Below, in pieces: positions 51,316 to 61,625 of a stretch of DNA of 64,000 nt (within the stretch, counting starts at the first letter, position 1; each line of letters begins with the position of its first letter). The notes beneath the pieces were generated by a model. The model ran no database searches. It was not told the origin of the DNA and saw only the letters and a list, made by a program, of their open reading frames with translations. The stretch is from Lysinibacillus sphaericus. GTDB lineage: Bacteria; Bacillota; Bacilli; Bacillales_A; Planococcaceae. The stretch covers positions 3,418,001-3,482,000 of the forward strand of contig NZ_CP019980.1 in NCBI RefSeq assembly GCF_002982115.1. Direction: 5' to 3'. Made by a program: the position numbers and the translations under genes.

Positions 51316-52878
51316 TTATTTTTCGCCTGCTGTTTTTACCTGGTTCCGACCTGCTTGCTTAGCAAGATACAATGCTCCATCTGCCGCTTCAATCAATGCT
51401 TCTGTCGTACTAGCCATTTTAGGATACTCTGCAACTCCCGCTGATAGCGTTACTGGACGACCACAAGGACTGTTCGAATTTGCTAACTGTTGTCTTAAAT
51501 TTTCCGCTACAACGGCTGCTTCTTCAACAGTCGTATTAGGTAATAGAATAATAAATTCCTCACCGCCATAACGACAACAAATATCGTTTTCTCGTGCCAC
51601 TGCTTTCATTTTTTTGGCTAAATATTGTAATACTTTATCTCCCACTGCATGGCCATAGGTATCGTTGACGCTCTTGAAATGATCCAAATCGAGTAAAATA
51701 ATTGAATGCATCAATTGATTTTTCTCCCATTCAGATAGCGTAGCATCCATTGTTCGTCGGTTTGTGACCCCAGTTAAAGGGTCGGTTGTCGACTGATCTT
51801 TAAAATAGGAAACTTGCCCTTGCAAAAAGGACAAACTTCGAATAAGTGCACTCTTTAAATAATATGCTTCAAAATACCAACTGCGTACAGACTTTAACCC
51901 TTCAACACTTCTCGAATCTAAGCTCTCTTCTGTTAATGTTGCTAACTGCTGCAACGGGCGGGCAATTCGCGCTGCGGTCCATAATAAAACAAAAATCGAC
52001 AAAAGCATAAGCGGTATTGCATTAATTGCTACTTCTTGTACTCGATCAAACGAAGGCTCTAGCGCTACCTCTAATGGTCGTTGAGAAATGACACCCCAAC
52101 CAGTTATCGGTACTACACTATATCCAGCCAACATTTCAATATTTTTAGTATTCGTGACTAGCTGTGCACCATTTTTCCCTGATACTACTGCTTTCACTAC
52201 TTTATTTTCCATTACAACATCATTGATGCGACTTGGATCTTGATGGTAGATAATACGTCCATCTGCATCTACTACAAACACATAAGAACCGTCATTATAA
52301 TAATGCTCCCCTAACAGCAAATTAAATACATTATGTTCTTTTAAATAAATTGTACCTGCTACCATTCCCAAGTATTCGTTCTGCGCTGAAAATATAGGAT
52401 AGGAGATAAAAATAATTAGTCTCCCTGTAATCCCTTTATACGGTTTCGATACGAGAGGCGTTTTTTTGGATAATGCCTCTTTCCCTCCTACAGAGGTCAA
52501 ATACTTTCCTTTTACATCTACAGAAGGTGGTGAAACTGACAGTACTAGACCATCGGCATTCGACACTATAACGGAGTTAAACATATTATTTTGCATTTTC
52601 AAACGGTCTGTTTCTTTATCCAATGCTGCTTCATCGCCCATAATTGATTCCATATGATCTGCGCTGTAACCTAAAATTTGAAAGGCTTCTTCTAAGTAGG
52701 CGCTTGCGGTAGTTGCCAATTTTTGAGCATATACACGATTTGTTTCAAGTGAATTTTCCTTGATGGAATCCACATTCATACGATAACCACTCCATATGCT
52801 ACCGATGCTTGTGAAAAAAAACGCTGCCATAGCTAAACCCATTATTAAATGTTTTAGCCTCAACTGTCTTGATTTCAT
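51316..52878 (-). CDS. membrane diguanylate cyclase with dCache sensor
   Basis: Protein of 520 residues. Helix near residues 12-32, extracellular dCache sensor to about residue 275, second helix (AINAIPLMLLSIFVLLW), then GGDEF domain with DPLTGVTNRR, LDLDHFKSVNDTYGHAVGDK and the active site RYGGEEF. An inhibitory RxxD site (REND) is five residues before GGEEF, so product inhibition by c-di-GMP is expected. Confidence 0.93.
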   Translation of the reverse strand: MKSRQLRLKHLIMGLAMAAFFFTSIGSIWSGYRMNVDSIKENSLETNRVYAQKLATTASAYLEEAFQILGYSADHMESIMGDEAALDKETDRLKMQNNMFNSVIVSNADGLVLSVSPPSVDVKGKYLTSVGGKEALSKKTPLVSKPYKGITGRLIIFISYPIFSAQNEYLGMVAGTIYLKEHNVFNLLLGEHYYNDGSYVFVVDADGRIIYHQDPSRINDVVMENKVVKAVVSGKNGAQLVTNTKNIEMLAGYSVVPITGWGVISQRPLEVALEPSFDRVQEVAINAIPLMLLSIFVLLWTAARIARPLQQLATLTEESLDSRSVEGLKSVRSWYFEAYYLKSALIRSLSFLQGQVSYFKDQSTTDPLTGVTNRRTMDATLSEWEKNQLMHSIILLDLDHFKSVNDTYGHAVGDKVLQYLAKKMKAVARENDICCRYGGEEFIILLPNTTVEEAAVVAENLRQQLANSNSPCGRPVTLSAGVAEYPKMASTTEALIEAADGALYLAKQAGRNQVKTAGEK

Positions 52879-53319
52879 TGTCTTCTTTTACTCCTATTTA
52901 TGTATTTTGACTAGCTATTACTTAAGTTAAAAGACGCATATTTCTTAATCTATTAAAACACATATATCATTTTATTTTACAATTTATTTGTATATATTTA
53001 AAGTTATTGTAAAAGCAATATTGTCAAAGGCCTATATAATTATTGAAAAGCAAAACTATTATCATAATTTGGACATAAAAAATTACTATAACCTTAGTTA
53101 TAAATTTTATTGTCAGTATATTTTCGTATTTTTTAATAAGTATTTGCTGATAACACTTTAAGTAATTGCTAAATTAAGCTTTCTATCGGAATTGCCTGAT
53201 AAGAGCTGCACTTTCCCCTTCGTCGGCACTTATCATTCAATTATATAATAATCCCTTGATTATTTGCGGGAAAAATCTCATTGAAAAAATAAGCGCAAAA
53301 AAGACTATTTACAATCATC
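52879..53319. other. AT-rich gap left of the IS element
   Basis: About 440 bp, very AT-rich, holding the diguanylate cyclase promoter. No ORF, RNA or repeat supported. Confidence 0.5.
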
Positions 53320-53415
53320 GGAACTGACCCCAATAGGTATAGACAAATAAAAAAAGCATCTTCGATTGAAATTCGGGTATAGATACTTAAATTTCAATTT
53401 GGAGGTGTTTTTTCT

Positions 53416-53733
53416 ATGGGAACAAGAGTGAGTTATCCCTATGAAGTAAAAATGAAAGCGATTAAGATGCGATTAGCGGGTGTACCTGTCAAACAGATTC
53501 TATTGGAATTAAATATACGCCATAAAACACAGGTCGAAACATGGGTGCGTTGGTATAGAAATGGTGAAGTCAATCGTTTGAAACAACCTGTAGGCAAACA
53601 ATATATCTTTAATAAGGGTCCTGAACCGGACAATGAACAAACGAAATTAGCATTGGAAAACCGTTATTTAAAGCAACAAATTGAGGTGCTAAAAAAGTAC
53701 GCAGAGTTGGAGAGGAAGTGGTTGGAGAAGTAG
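53416..53733 (+). CDS. IS3-family transposase OrfA
   Basis: Helix-turn-helix protein of 105 residues: YEVKMKAIKMRLAGVPVKQIL, TQVETWVRWYRNG and a leucine-zipper-like tail (LALENRYLKQQIEVLKKYAELER). TTGGAGGTG lies upstream. It ends beyond the start of orfB. Confidence 0.93.
   Translation: MGTRVSYPYEVKMKAIKMRLAGVPVKQILLELNIRHKTQVETWVRWYRNGEVNRLKQPVGKQYIFNKGPEPDNEQTKLALENRYLKQQIEVLKKYAELERKWLEK
53691..53697 (+). other. programmed -1 frameshift site AAAAAAG
   Basis: A AAA AAG heptamer in the orfA frame (CTA-AAA-AAG). A -1 shift here continues in the orfB frame with no stop before it, giving the OrfAB transposase. This is the standard slippery sequence of IS3 elements. Confidence 0.88.
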
Positions 53734-54566
53734 CAGTACAGTTAGTTGCGTCACTAAGAAGCATGATGTCTGTAAAGGACATTTGTAAACACTTTGGGAT
53801 TGCACGATCTACCTACTATCGTTGGAAACAGGCATCAACCGATGCAAGGTCTCGTCAAGCAATAGAGAGACGTATCGGTGAACTCTGTCGAGCAAATAAA
53901 TTTCGCTATGGCTACAGAAAAATTACAGCACTCTTACGTCAAGAAATGTGCGTCAATCATAAAGTGGTTCAACGTATCATGCAAAAATATGGTTGGCAAT
54001 GTCGCGTGAAAGTGAAAAAACGGAAACGAACAGGACAACCTTATGCAATCGCAGCAAATTTATTAAATCGCGATTTTGAAGCCACCGCACCGTTACAGAA
54101 GCTCGTAACTGATATTACTTACTTGCCATTTGGTCAAAAACAGTTGTATCTTTCAAGTATTCAAGATTTATATAATGGTGAAATTATTGCCTATTCGATT
54201 GGAGACTGCCAAGATACTGATTTTGTGCTGGATACATTAGCTCAACTTCATCATTTGCCCGAAGGGTGTACGTTGCACAGTGACCAAGGGGCGGTATACA
54301 CATCGTATGATTATCAACAGGCCGTAAAAGCAAAAGGCATTACCATGAGCATGTCCCGTAAAGGTACGCCCGCTGATAATGCCCCAATCGAATCGTTTCA
54401 TTCTGTGTTAAAGTCTGAAACATTCTACTTAGACAATTTGAACAGTACTACGACGGCCATCGTAGAACAAACTGTCAAAGACTATATAAACTATTATAAC
54501 AATAACCGAATTCAAACGAAACTAAACAACCAGTCGCCGGTTCAATACCGACAACTGGTTGGGTAA
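53718..54566 (+). CDS. IS3-family transposase OrfB (DDE integrase)
   Basis: Protein of 282 residues. N-terminal HTH_21 (SVKDICKHFGIARSTYYRWKQA, FRYGYRKITALLRQ), then integrase core: TDITYLPFGQKQLYLSSIQD (first Asp), LHSDQGAVYTS (second Asp), ESFHSVLKSE (Glu). Probably made mostly as the OrfAB fusion; its own GTG start is weak. Confidence 0.93.
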   Translation: MVGEVAVQLVASLRSMMSVKDICKHFGIARSTYYRWKQASTDARSRQAIERRIGELCRANKFRYGYRKITALLRQEMCVNHKVVQRIMQKYGWQCRVKVKKRKRTGQPYAIAANLLNRDFEATAPLQKLVTDITYLPFGQKQLYLSSIQDLYNGEIIAYSIGDCQDTDFVLDTLAQLHHLPEGCTLHSDQGAVYTSYDYQQAVKAKGITMSMSRKGTPADNAPIESFHSVLKSETFYLDNLNSTTTAIVEQTVKDYINYYNNNRIQTKLNNQSPVQYRQLVG

Positions 54567-54630
54567 TGCTTTTTTGATTACTGTCTTATATATCGGGGTC
54601 AGTCCCATCATTGCAAATAGTCTCTTTCTA

Positions 54631-55170
54631 TTATATTTCTCCTTTTCGTACATGCTCAATTAATCTTTCTAGGTATTGTATGGAGCCCTGTATTCTAAAA
54701 TTCGCATAATCGCTAACAAATTCAGCCAGCACTTCTACTCCTGGTTTCATAAACTGTTGTCTATCTGAATTAAAGAGATTATCCCATTTTGAATGCATCG
54801 CGTTTAACTTTTTTTCTAAAATATGAATAACCCGATCGCGGTCAACATGTTTGATATTGGCTAAACCAATAACCATATCACCAATTGTGTTTGCATTTTC
54901 AAGTGATTTATAAATCTTTTTTGGCAAGGCTTCGCGTCCTTTTTCCGTTATAGCAAAAACATGCTTATCTGGTCGATTATCTTCTTTTATAACTTCTTTC
55001 GTCTCAATTAGTCCTTGCTTCGCTAACGATTCAAAATGATAGTATAACTTACTTTCCGTCAAACCATTAATTGAGTCAAGAGACTGTAATTCAGAAATTT
55101 GTTTTTTTAAATTATAAGGATAATTATCTTCTTCCATAAGCTTGCTAAGAATGAAAATTTGAATTGCCAT
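54631..55170 (-). CDS. PadR-family transcriptional regulator
   Basis: Regulator of 179 residues with PadR winged helix (QIFILSKLMEEDNYPYNLKKQI, TESKLYYHFESLAKQGLIETKEV, HVFAITEKGREA) and a helical C-terminal domain. 88 bp after the YhgE-like gene on the same strand; probably represses that gene. Confidence 0.9.
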   Translation of the reverse strand: MAIQIFILSKLMEEDNYPYNLKKQISELQSLDSINGLTESKLYYHFESLAKQGLIETKEVIKEDNRPDKHVFAITEKGREALPKKIYKSLENANTIGDMVIGLANIKHVDRDRVIHILEKKLNAMHSKWDNLFNSDRQQFMKPGVEVLAEFVSDYANFRIQGSIQYLERLIEHVRKGEI

Positions 55171-55258
55171 TATTTCAGCTCCTTAGGCAAATATTAGTTC
55201 CATTTTATCAAAACTAATGATTTACTTCATCAGAATTTTAAGTGCATATTTCTTTGCT

Positions 55259-56407
55259 CTATTGTTCTACAGTTATTGGTAGGGGTTTATGAAGCATCCA
55301 AACGATCAGTACATTTATAACCATCGCTACAAATCCAACTGTTGTTAATCCTAAAATAAAAGGTGTGGCACTAATACTACCAAAAATATTGCTAAAGTAT
55401 GCTTGAACAGAATAATACATTGGTGAAATATGGCTAATCCACTCATACGGTAAATACATCATTTCACGAGATATTGTTGCACCGTTAGCGATTGTCTGAA
55501 TTAATAAAATTGGAATGTTTAAAATCATTCCTGCTTCCCCAATTAATAACACAACAACCGCATTGAAGTTAAAGCATGCCCAATAAATTAAAATTTGTTG
55601 GCCTAATATTTGGAAGAACACATCAGTTCCCGATAAATCATTGATAGCAAATGACATGCCCGTTGAAACAAGCCCAGCCAAAATACCAATGAGTATCGCT
55701 GTTAATTGCATATAAACGAATAAACGTGTTTTCGTTGCTTTCCCACGATTTGCTTTAAACGCTCCCACTAATTGCATTGCGCCAATCATAGCACCTACAT
55801 AAAGCGCCATCGTTAAAAACATTGGTAGCATATTGTTATGCATGCCGTCTGGCACATCATTAATTGTCTCGATATTTCCTACATAGCTATTTTCAATTTG
55901 CTCTGCTAATTTGGCTGCTTGCTCTTGTGGTAAATGTAAGTTCATTAAAATCCCTTGCGCTGTTTGTTGTGAAAACTGTGCACTTAGTTGCTCATTTATT
56001 TGCATAACAATTTGTTGCATAGAGGACGATACAGCGGTTGCACTTGCTTCGTTAATGGAGAAATCGATGCTTGATGAAACATCTCCTTTTTGTAAATCAG
56101 CAGAAAATGTCTCTGGAATGTGAATGACTAACGCTAAGTCGTTTTTCTCTAAATCTTTTAATGCCTCTTTATTAGTAATATCTGTTTCAATATCCTTAAA
56201 TGGAAGCTGTTCAGTTAAGCTATCAGCTATTTGGGCACCATATTCCCCTTTATCATCATTAATAATCGCAATTGGTAATGCATCAATATTGCCTGGTATC
56301 GCTGTGTAACCTGGTAGGAAGATACCCAACATACATACAGCATAAAAGATCCCCATAAAAATAGAGCCCTTGGCACCTTTCGTTTTTAAAAATTCATTAA
56401 ACTTCAT
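55259..56407 (-). CDS. YhgE/Pip-like ABC-2 type membrane protein
   Basis: Protein of 382 residues: an N-terminal helix, a long outside domain (PIAIINDDKGEYGAQIADSL, IHIPETFSADLQKGDVSSSID), and five C-terminal helices. Typical YhgE/Pip and ABC-2 permease layout for drug or lipid export. No ATPase gene adjacent. Partner PadR regulator downstream. Confidence 0.87.
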   Translation of the reverse strand: MKFNEFLKTKGAKGSIFMGIFYAVCMLGIFLPGYTAIPGNIDALPIAIINDDKGEYGAQIADSLTEQLPFKDIETDITNKEALKDLEKNDLALVIHIPETFSADLQKGDVSSSIDFSINEASATAVSSSMQQIVMQINEQLSAQFSQQTAQGILMNLHLPQEQAAKLAEQIENSYVGNIETINDVPDGMHNNMLPMFLTMALYVGAMIGAMQLVGAFKANRGKATKTRLFVYMQLTAILIGILAGLVSTGMSFAINDLSGTDVFFQILGQQILIYWACFNFNAVVVLLIGEAGMILNIPILLIQTIANGATISREMMYLPYEWISHISPMYYSVQAYFSNIFGSISATPFILGLTTVGFVAMVINVLIVWMLHKPLPITVEQ

Positions 56408-56635
56408 TTAATTAGTACTTCCTTTCTACGAACACCTAGTCTATTTATATTCTAAACAAAGTAGTTTAATTTAAGTAGTTTAATTAAACCGTGAGTGTAA
56501 TTTTACAAAAATACTGTTTACTTTGCAATAAATAAAGATAGCCGACTATCATTAATTTTTATTTTTTGTCCAAACTGTGAAGTAGAAAATGGCATATTAT
56601 CAACATTACAAAACGTTAAACACACATCGCGCAAC

Positions 56636-56672
56636 AAAAAAGCATTGCAGTTAAAAACTGCAATGCTTTTTT
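56636..56672. terminator. bidirectional terminator
   Basis: AAAAAAGCATTGCAGT pairs with ACTGCAATGCTTTTTT around TAAA. It serves the kinase gene on the minus strand. Confidence 0.9.
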
Positions 56673-56695
56673 ATAGTGTATAGCACCCATAGGCA

Positions 56696-57295
56696 TTACC
56701 TATTCATCTCGTTAAATAAATCATAGCCATAAAATAAAAATTTTAATTTTACTTTTATAATACATTGTTCAATTCTTCTATTTTTTTCTTCTTCAGAATA
56801 CTCCATTGGCATTTTTACACAAACACCTAAATCAATCCACTTGATTATTTCTTGTTCTTTATCCCAATAGATATGTTCTAGTTTAAAATCAAAATCATAT
56901 CGATTGACACTCATCATGTCCTTTTTGGCTTTAATCAATTGATTAAGAATTTTTCTTAATTCTTCAAGACTTATACCTTCTTTTAGCATCTCTAAAAGCG
57001 TTTTACCTTTTGCTTTTTCTATAAATAAATAATCTCTTTTTTTATAAGCGAACATCTTAGGAAAATATGGACTATCATGTAACTCCAGCAAAGCACAAAT
57101 ATCATTATCGCCTTTTCCGTCTGGTAATAACTTCTTTAATATAATTTCTTGTTCTTTATCCTCAAAAACAATGGAACGTCTTCTAGAATTTTGTATAATT
57201 TTCACATCTTTATTTAACACTCTTTTAAAGTTATATAAGTAAATTGAATTCTTACTTTCTTTCGGTAGCTTATGAAAAAATTTTGTTATTTGCAC
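56696..57295 (-). CDS. protein kinase-like protein (YrzF-like)
   Basis: Kinase-fold protein of 199 residues: EIILKKLLPDG (candidate Lys), LFIEKAKGKTLLEML hinge, FKLEHIYWDKEQ catalytic region and IKWIDLGV in place of DFG. The catalytic Asp is not in a canonical HRD, so activity is uncertain. Resembles B. subtilis YrzF. I favour GTG at 57295, eight bases after AAGGAG, over ATG 57313/57352. Confidence 0.75.
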   Translation of the reverse strand: MQITKFFHKLPKESKNSIYLYNFKRVLNKDVKIIQNSRRRSIVFEDKEQEIILKKLLPDGKGDNDICALLELHDSPYFPKMFAYKKRDYLFIEKAKGKTLLEMLKEGISLEELRKILNQLIKAKKDMMSVNRYDFDFKLEHIYWDKEQEIIKWIDLGVCVKMPMEYSEEEKNRRIEQCIIKVKLKFLFYGYDLFNEMNR

Positions 57296-57458
57296 AGTCA
57301 ATGCTCCTTTCATCCATAAAAAAATTTTAAAAAATATTTGGTTATTATTCAATAATTGACAAAAATGTTTTTTTAAAATAATTAAATACTATATTTTAGG
57401 AGTGTCAAAATAGCTGTGGACAGTTTGTGGGCTTGACAAAAGGATTTGTGGGCAAAAA

Positions 57459-57492
57459 AAAACGTTGGAGCCCATGAGCTCCAACGTTTTTT
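57459..57492 (-). terminator. glnA terminator
   Basis: AAAACGTTGGAGC pairs with GCTCCAACGTTTT with flanking A- and T-runs on both sides; immediately after the glnA stop. Confidence 0.92.
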
Positions 57493-57494
57493 GA

Positions 57495-58829
57495 TTAATA
57501 CATTTTTAAATATTGGTCGCGTTCCCATTGGTGTACAGTTGTACGGTACATATCGAACTCGATTTCTTTTGCTTCTTTGAAGTTTGCGTAAATGTGTTCA
57601 CCTAAAGCTGATTGAGCCACTTTATCTTGTGCAAGTAATGTTAACGCATCGTCTAGTGCTGGTGGTAAATTCGCAATACCGTTTGCTTTGCGTTCTTCTT
57701 CTGTCATTACATAGATATTGCGGTTAATCGCTGCAGGTGGCGTTAATTGTTGACGGATACCTTCTAGACCCGCTTCTAAAATAACAGCCATCGCTAAATA
57801 TGGGTTTGCTGAAGGATCCACTGAACGTACTTCTACACGAGTTGAAAGTCCGCGTGCAGACGGGATACGAATAAGTGGTGAACGGTTTTGTGCAGACCAT
57901 GCAACATAACATGGCGCTTCATAACCTGGAACTAAACGCTTATAAGAGTTTACTGTTGGGTTTGTTACGGCTGTGAATCCTTGTACGTGTGCAAGAACAC
58001 CTGCCATAAATTGCATTGCTGTTTCAGAAAGACCTAGCTCTGTAGATTCATCGTAGAATGCATTTTCTTTCCCTTTAAATAAAGATACGTTGAAGTGCAT
58101 ACCAGAGCCTGCTTCACCGAACAATGGTTTTGGCATAAATGTAGCATGTAGACCGTGTTTACGTGCAATTGTTTTAACAACTAGTTTGAATGTTTGGATG
58201 TTGTCACAAGCTGTAATAGCATCTGCATATTTAAAGTCGATTTCATGTTGACCTGGTGCTACTTCATGGTGTGAAGCTTCGATTTCAAAGCCCATTTCTT
58301 CAAGCTCTAACACGATATCACGACGACAGTTTTCACCTAAATCTGTAGGCGCTAAGTCAAAATAACCACCGTGGTCATTTACTTCTAATGTAGGTTCACC
58401 TTTTGCATCTAATTTGAATAAGAAGAATTCTGGCTCAGGTCCTAAGTTGAAGCTTGTGAAGCCCATATCTTCCATTTTTTTAAGGATACGTTTTAAGTTG
58501 TTACGTGGGTCACCAGCGAATGGTTCGCCTTTTGCAGTGTATACGTCACAGATGAAACGTGCTACTTTCCCTTTTTCTGAAGTCCAAGGGAACACTACGA
58601 AAGAATCTAAATCAGGATATAAATACATATCCGATTCTTCAATACGCACGAAGCCTTCAATGGACGAGCCATCGAACATCATTTTGTTTTCTAGTGCTTT
58701 GTCTAGTTGACTAACAGGAATTTCAACGTTTTTAATAGTACCTAGAATATCCGTAAATTGTAAACGAATGAAACTTACATTTTTCTCCTCGATTAAACGC
58801 TTGATGTCGTCTTTTGTGTATTTACCCAC
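57495..58829 (-). CDS. glnA: glutamine synthetase type I (GlnA)
   Basis: Central ammonium-assimilating enzyme, 444-445 residues. [31 protein letters not shown], and [14 protein letters not shown] catalytic regions visible, with MFDGSS and the Firmicutes GS-I alpha character (no Tyr adenylylation loop). GTG at 58829 gives the Bacillus-length N-terminus [18 protein letters not shown] at 58841 overlaps GGAG. Feedback-inhibited GS binds and activates GlnR. Cotranscribed with glnR. Confidence 0.96.
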   Translation of the reverse strand: MGKYTKDDIKRLIEEKNVSFIRLQFTDILGTIKNVEIPVSQLDKALENKMMFDGSSIEGFVRIEESDMYLYPDLDSFVVFPWTSEKGKVARFICDVYTAKGEPFAGDPRNNLKRILKKMEDMGFTSFNLGPEPEFFLFKLDAKGEPTLEVNDHGGYFDLAPTDLGENCRRDIVLELEEMGFEIEASHHEVAPGQHEIDFKYADAITACDNIQTFKLVVKTIARKHGLHATFMPKPLFGEAGSGMHFNVSLFKGKENAFYDESTELGLSETAMQFMAGVLAHVQGFTAVTNPTVNSYKRLVPGYEAPCYVAWSAQNRSPLIRIPSARGLSTRVEVRSVDPSANPYLAMAVILEAGLEGIRQQLTPPAAINRNIYVMTEEERKANGIANLPPALDDALTLLAQDKVAQSALGEHIYANFKEAKEIEFDMYRTTVHQWERDQYLKMY

Positions 58830-58928
58830 AGTTTTCCACACTCCTATAAATTGTCTTGCTTATATCATTACCCTACCCTACTAAAAAAATAATAAACTGA
58901 TTGTAATTTGAACCATTTCGTATTTATT

Positions 58929-59303
58929 TTAATAGAATCGGGATAAATCCCCACGTCGGATGGATGATTTCTGCATGCGCTGCGCTTGACGCATTTCTTC
59001 GCGCATAATCCGACGTAATTCTGTGTCGGTTAAATCTGGTTCTTCAGCGGCAATAGGATCTGATTTTTTGGCAAATATTTTTTTAATCTTCGCCATATTC
59101 ATGCCCTGCTCCAAGTAATCTTTTATTTCAAGAAGTATATCGACGTCATTTAATGAAAACATACGACGATTGCCTTCTGTTCGGTGTGGCTCAATTAAAT
59201 GGTGTTCTTCATAATAACGAATTTGGCGTGCCGAAAGCTCGGTCAATTGCATCACGATACTCATAGATAATAACGGCATAGTTCGTCTAATTTCACGACT
59301 CAT
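58929..59303 (-). CDS. glnR: GlnR transcriptional repressor (MerR family)
   Basis: MerR-family nitrogen repressor of 124 residues. Helix-turn-helix PLLSMSIVMQLTELSARQIRYYEEHHLI, then EGNRRMFSLNDVDILLEIKDYLEQG, and a C-terminal tail QRMQKSSIRRGDLSRFY that GS contacts. Represses its own operon through the box at 59363-59379. Confidence 0.96.
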   Translation of the reverse strand: MSREIRRTMPLLSMSIVMQLTELSARQIRYYEEHHLIEPHRTEGNRRMFSLNDVDILLEIKDYLEQGMNMAKIKKIFAKKSDPIAAEEPDLTDTELRRIMREEMRQAQRMQKSSIRRGDLSRFY

Positions 59304-59327
59304 TTAAGTCCCCCCCAATACCCGCTT

Positions 59328-59356
59328 ATCATATAACGAAAAAAATTCACTGTCAA
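59328..59356 (-). promoter_or_regulatory. sigma-A promoter of glnRA
   Basis: On the minus strand TTGACA (complement of 59351-59356) and TATGAT (complement of 59328-59333) are spaced by 17 bp. Confidence 0.9.
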
Positions 59357-59362
59357 CAAAGA

Positions 59363-59379
59363 TGTTAGGTTTCCTAACA
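59363..59379. promoter_or_regulatory. GlnR operator
   Basis: TGTTAGGTTTCCTAACA is a perfect fit to TGTnA-N7-TnACA, just upstream of the -35 element, in the same arrangement as the B. subtilis glnR promoter. Confidence 0.93.
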
Positions 59380-59483
59380 TGGTTTTTTAATTTTTTTTAG
59401 AATTGATGCAAAATTGTTAAAAACTAGTCAAAATACCTGAACGAAACATACACATTTACAGTTTATCTATTTATATTAGAGAC

Positions 59484-59513
59484 AAGCCCCATCACTAAAC
59501 TGTAATGGGGCCT
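59484..59513 (-). terminator. hairpin after the YnbB-like gene
   Basis: AAGCCCCAT pairs with ATGGGGCCTT (one bulge). The T-run on the minus strand is short. Confidence 0.6.
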
Positions 59514-59525
59514 TGTTAATAAAGT

Positions 59526-60776
59526 CTATTTTTGTAAGCCTTGAACTGCACTACAAATAGCAAATTTCACGTGCTCATATGTCAAGCCACCTTGAATAAA
59601 TGCTGTAAATGGTGGACGAATTGGACCGTCTGCTGTCAGTTCAATACTCGAACCTTGAATAAATGTGCCTGCCGCCATAATAACATCATCCTCGTAGCCT
59701 GGCATATAAGCAGGCTCTGGTGCATAATGCGCATTAATTGGCGAGTTGGCTTGAATTTCACGACAGAAAGCAACCATTTGCTCGGCTGTATTAAACGATA
59801 CCGATTGAATTAAATCTGTACGTTCAGTATGATAACTTGGGAACGTCGTCATGCCTACTTCCTCTAACATAGCCGCTGTGAAAATCGCACCTTTTAATGC
59901 TTGGCTGACTACATGTGGTGCTAGGAAAAAGCCTTGGTAAAAGTCACCTAGCGTATTTAATGTAGCGCCTGCCTCCGCACCAATTCCTGGTGATGTCATA
60001 CGATATGCACATTTTTCTACTAAGTCAGCTCGACCTGCAATATAACCACCTATTTTAGCTAAACCGCCACCTGGATTTTTAATAAGCGAACCAGCCATTA
60101 AATCCGCACCTACTTCTGTAGGTTCTTGTGCTTCCACAAATTCTCCATAGCAGTTATCTACAAATATAATAGCATTGGGTGCTAATTCCCGTACCTTGGC
60201 ACACATTTCTGCAATTTGCGAAATCGTAAAGGACGGACGTGATGCATAGCCTTTTGAACGTTGAATGGCTATCATTTTTGTGTTCGGTGTAATGGCTGCA
60301 GCGACTGCCGACCAGTCAACCGTTTCGTTATCGATTAAATCTACATGTCGATAACCAATTTTATAGTCCTTTAGCGAGCCCGTATCTTTGTCTCCTCCAT
60401 CGACAATCGACTGTAATGTGTCATATGGTTGACCTGATATATAAAGCAATTCATCACCTGGTCGTAACACGCCGAATAGACTAAGCGTAATTGCATGTGT
60501 TCCAGATATGATTTGAGGACGAACAATTGCCGCCTCTGCTCCAAAAACTTCCGCATACACACGTTCAAGATTGTCACGGCCCTCATCATCATAGCCATAG
60601 CCATTGGATGGATGTAAATGAAAATCGCTCACTTGATGCGTTCTAAATGCTGAAAGGACTTTTTGCTGGTTGAAGAACGCCATATTTTCTACTTTCGTAT
60701 GATATGGGCGGACTCTTTCTTCAATTTTTTCCGCTAATGCTAACGTTTCTGCTGTTAAATGGGTTGTAAAAGTCAT
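59526..60776 (-). CDS. YnbB-like PLP enzyme (methionine gamma-lyase family)
   Basis: Pyridoxal-phosphate enzyme of 416 residues. Family marks NGYGYDDEGRDNLERVYAEVFGAEAA and the PLP-lysine segment QRSKGYASRPS. Annotated widely as 'aluminum resistance' or methionine gamma-lyase-like; the reaction is not established. Its place next to glnRA matches B. subtilis ynbB. Confidence 0.93.
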   Translation of the reverse strand: MTFTTHLTAETLALAEKIEERVRPYHTKVENMAFFNQQKVLSAFRTHQVSDFHLHPSNGYGYDDEGRDNLERVYAEVFGAEAAIVRPQIISGTHAITLSLFGVLRPGDELLYISGQPYDTLQSIVDGGDKDTGSLKDYKIGYRHVDLIDNETVDWSAVAAAITPNTKMIAIQRSKGYASRPSFTISQIAEMCAKVRELAPNAIIFVDNCYGEFVEAQEPTEVGADLMAGSLIKNPGGGLAKIGGYIAGRADLVEKCAYRMTSPGIGAEAGATLNTLGDFYQGFFLAPHVVSQALKGAIFTAAMLEEVGMTTFPSYHTERTDLIQSVSFNTAEQMVAFCREIQANSPINAHYAPEPAYMPGYEDDVIMAAGTFIQGSSIELTADGPIRPPFTAFIQGGLTYEHVKFAICSAVQGLQK

Positions 60777-60923
60777 TGTTTTCGTCTCCGTTTCAAATTG
60801 TTCTTTCCTATCTTATCAATTTGTTTGCAACCCTGCAAAAAATGCTATTGTGTCTAGCTGTTAAATACGCTAAGCTAAGGGGCGGACTTACTACAAATTA
60901 TTCTCGTTTAAGGAGGGAAAGTG

Positions 60924-61529
60924 ATGGCTTGGGAAGTTTTTAGCATAATTGGGACAATTGCCTTCGCTATTTCCGGGGCAATAATTGCAATGGAAGAAGA
61001 ATACGATTTATTCGGTGTATATATACTTGGCATTGTAACTGCATTCGGTGGCGGTGCCATTCGTAATTTACTTATCGGTTTACCAGTTACAACGTTGTGG
61101 GGACAGGATATGATGTTTCAAATTGCAATCGCTGCCATTACGATATTTTTTATTTTTCCTCATCATCTTATACAGCATTGGCATCGTTGGGGCAATTTTA
61201 CAGATGCTATAGGCTTATCGGCTTTTGCTATACAAGGGGCATTATATGCAGTGAAGCTCAATATGCCCATTAGTGCGGTTATTGTAGCCGCAGTCTTAAC
61301 TGGTTCAGGTGGTGGAATAGTTCGTGATTTATTGGCAGGACGTAAGCCACTCGTGCTACGTGATGAAATCTACGGTGTCTGGGCAGCACTTGCTGGTCTA
61401 CTTATTGGATTGGAATTACTAGAAGGAGATATCTTTTTATACGTGTTATTCGGGGTAATTACAATTTTACGAGTACTTTCATATATGAAGAAATGGCGCT
61501 TACCTTTGCGAAAATTGAATCGAGCTTAA
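60924..61529 (+). CDS. TRIC/YvgT-like membrane protein (UPF0126)
   Basis: Membrane protein of 201 residues with two repeats of three helices. Each repeat carries the Gly-rich motif: FGGGAIRNLLIG and GSGGGIVRDLLAG. The family is related to trimeric intracellular cation channels. ATG at 60924 is seven bases after AAGGAGGG. Confidence 0.9.
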   Translation: MAWEVFSIIGTIAFAISGAIIAMEEEYDLFGVYILGIVTAFGGGAIRNLLIGLPVTTLWGQDMMFQIAIAAITIFFIFPHHLIQHWHRWGNFTDAIGLSAFAIQGALYAVKLNMPISAVIVAAVLTGSGGGIVRDLLAGRKPLVLRDEIYGVWAALAGLLIGLELLEGDIFLYVLFGVITILRVLSYMKKWRLPLRKLNRA

Positions 61530-61625
61530 GGATGTAGAACTTAGCTATTCTTGCTTTTGCAATAAATAAAAAATTAGAAGTGTTCACCTAGTTGTTGATA
61601 GCGGGTAACAACGGCATAGCAGAAA

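Larger units (their letters stand above)
53320..54606 (+). mobile_element. intact IS3-family insertion sequence
   Basis: About 1.29 kb with imperfect terminal inverted repeats GGAACTGACCCCAATA and GGGACTGACCCCGATA. ATC flanks both ends, a possible 3-bp target duplication. Contains orfA and orfB in overlapping frames. A decayed relative lies at 32774-33175 in inverted orientation. Confidence 0.9.

Noticed and set aside
52879-53319. Possible repeat or origin in the very AT-rich gap
   Set aside because: No DnaA-box cluster or repeated unit could be seen.
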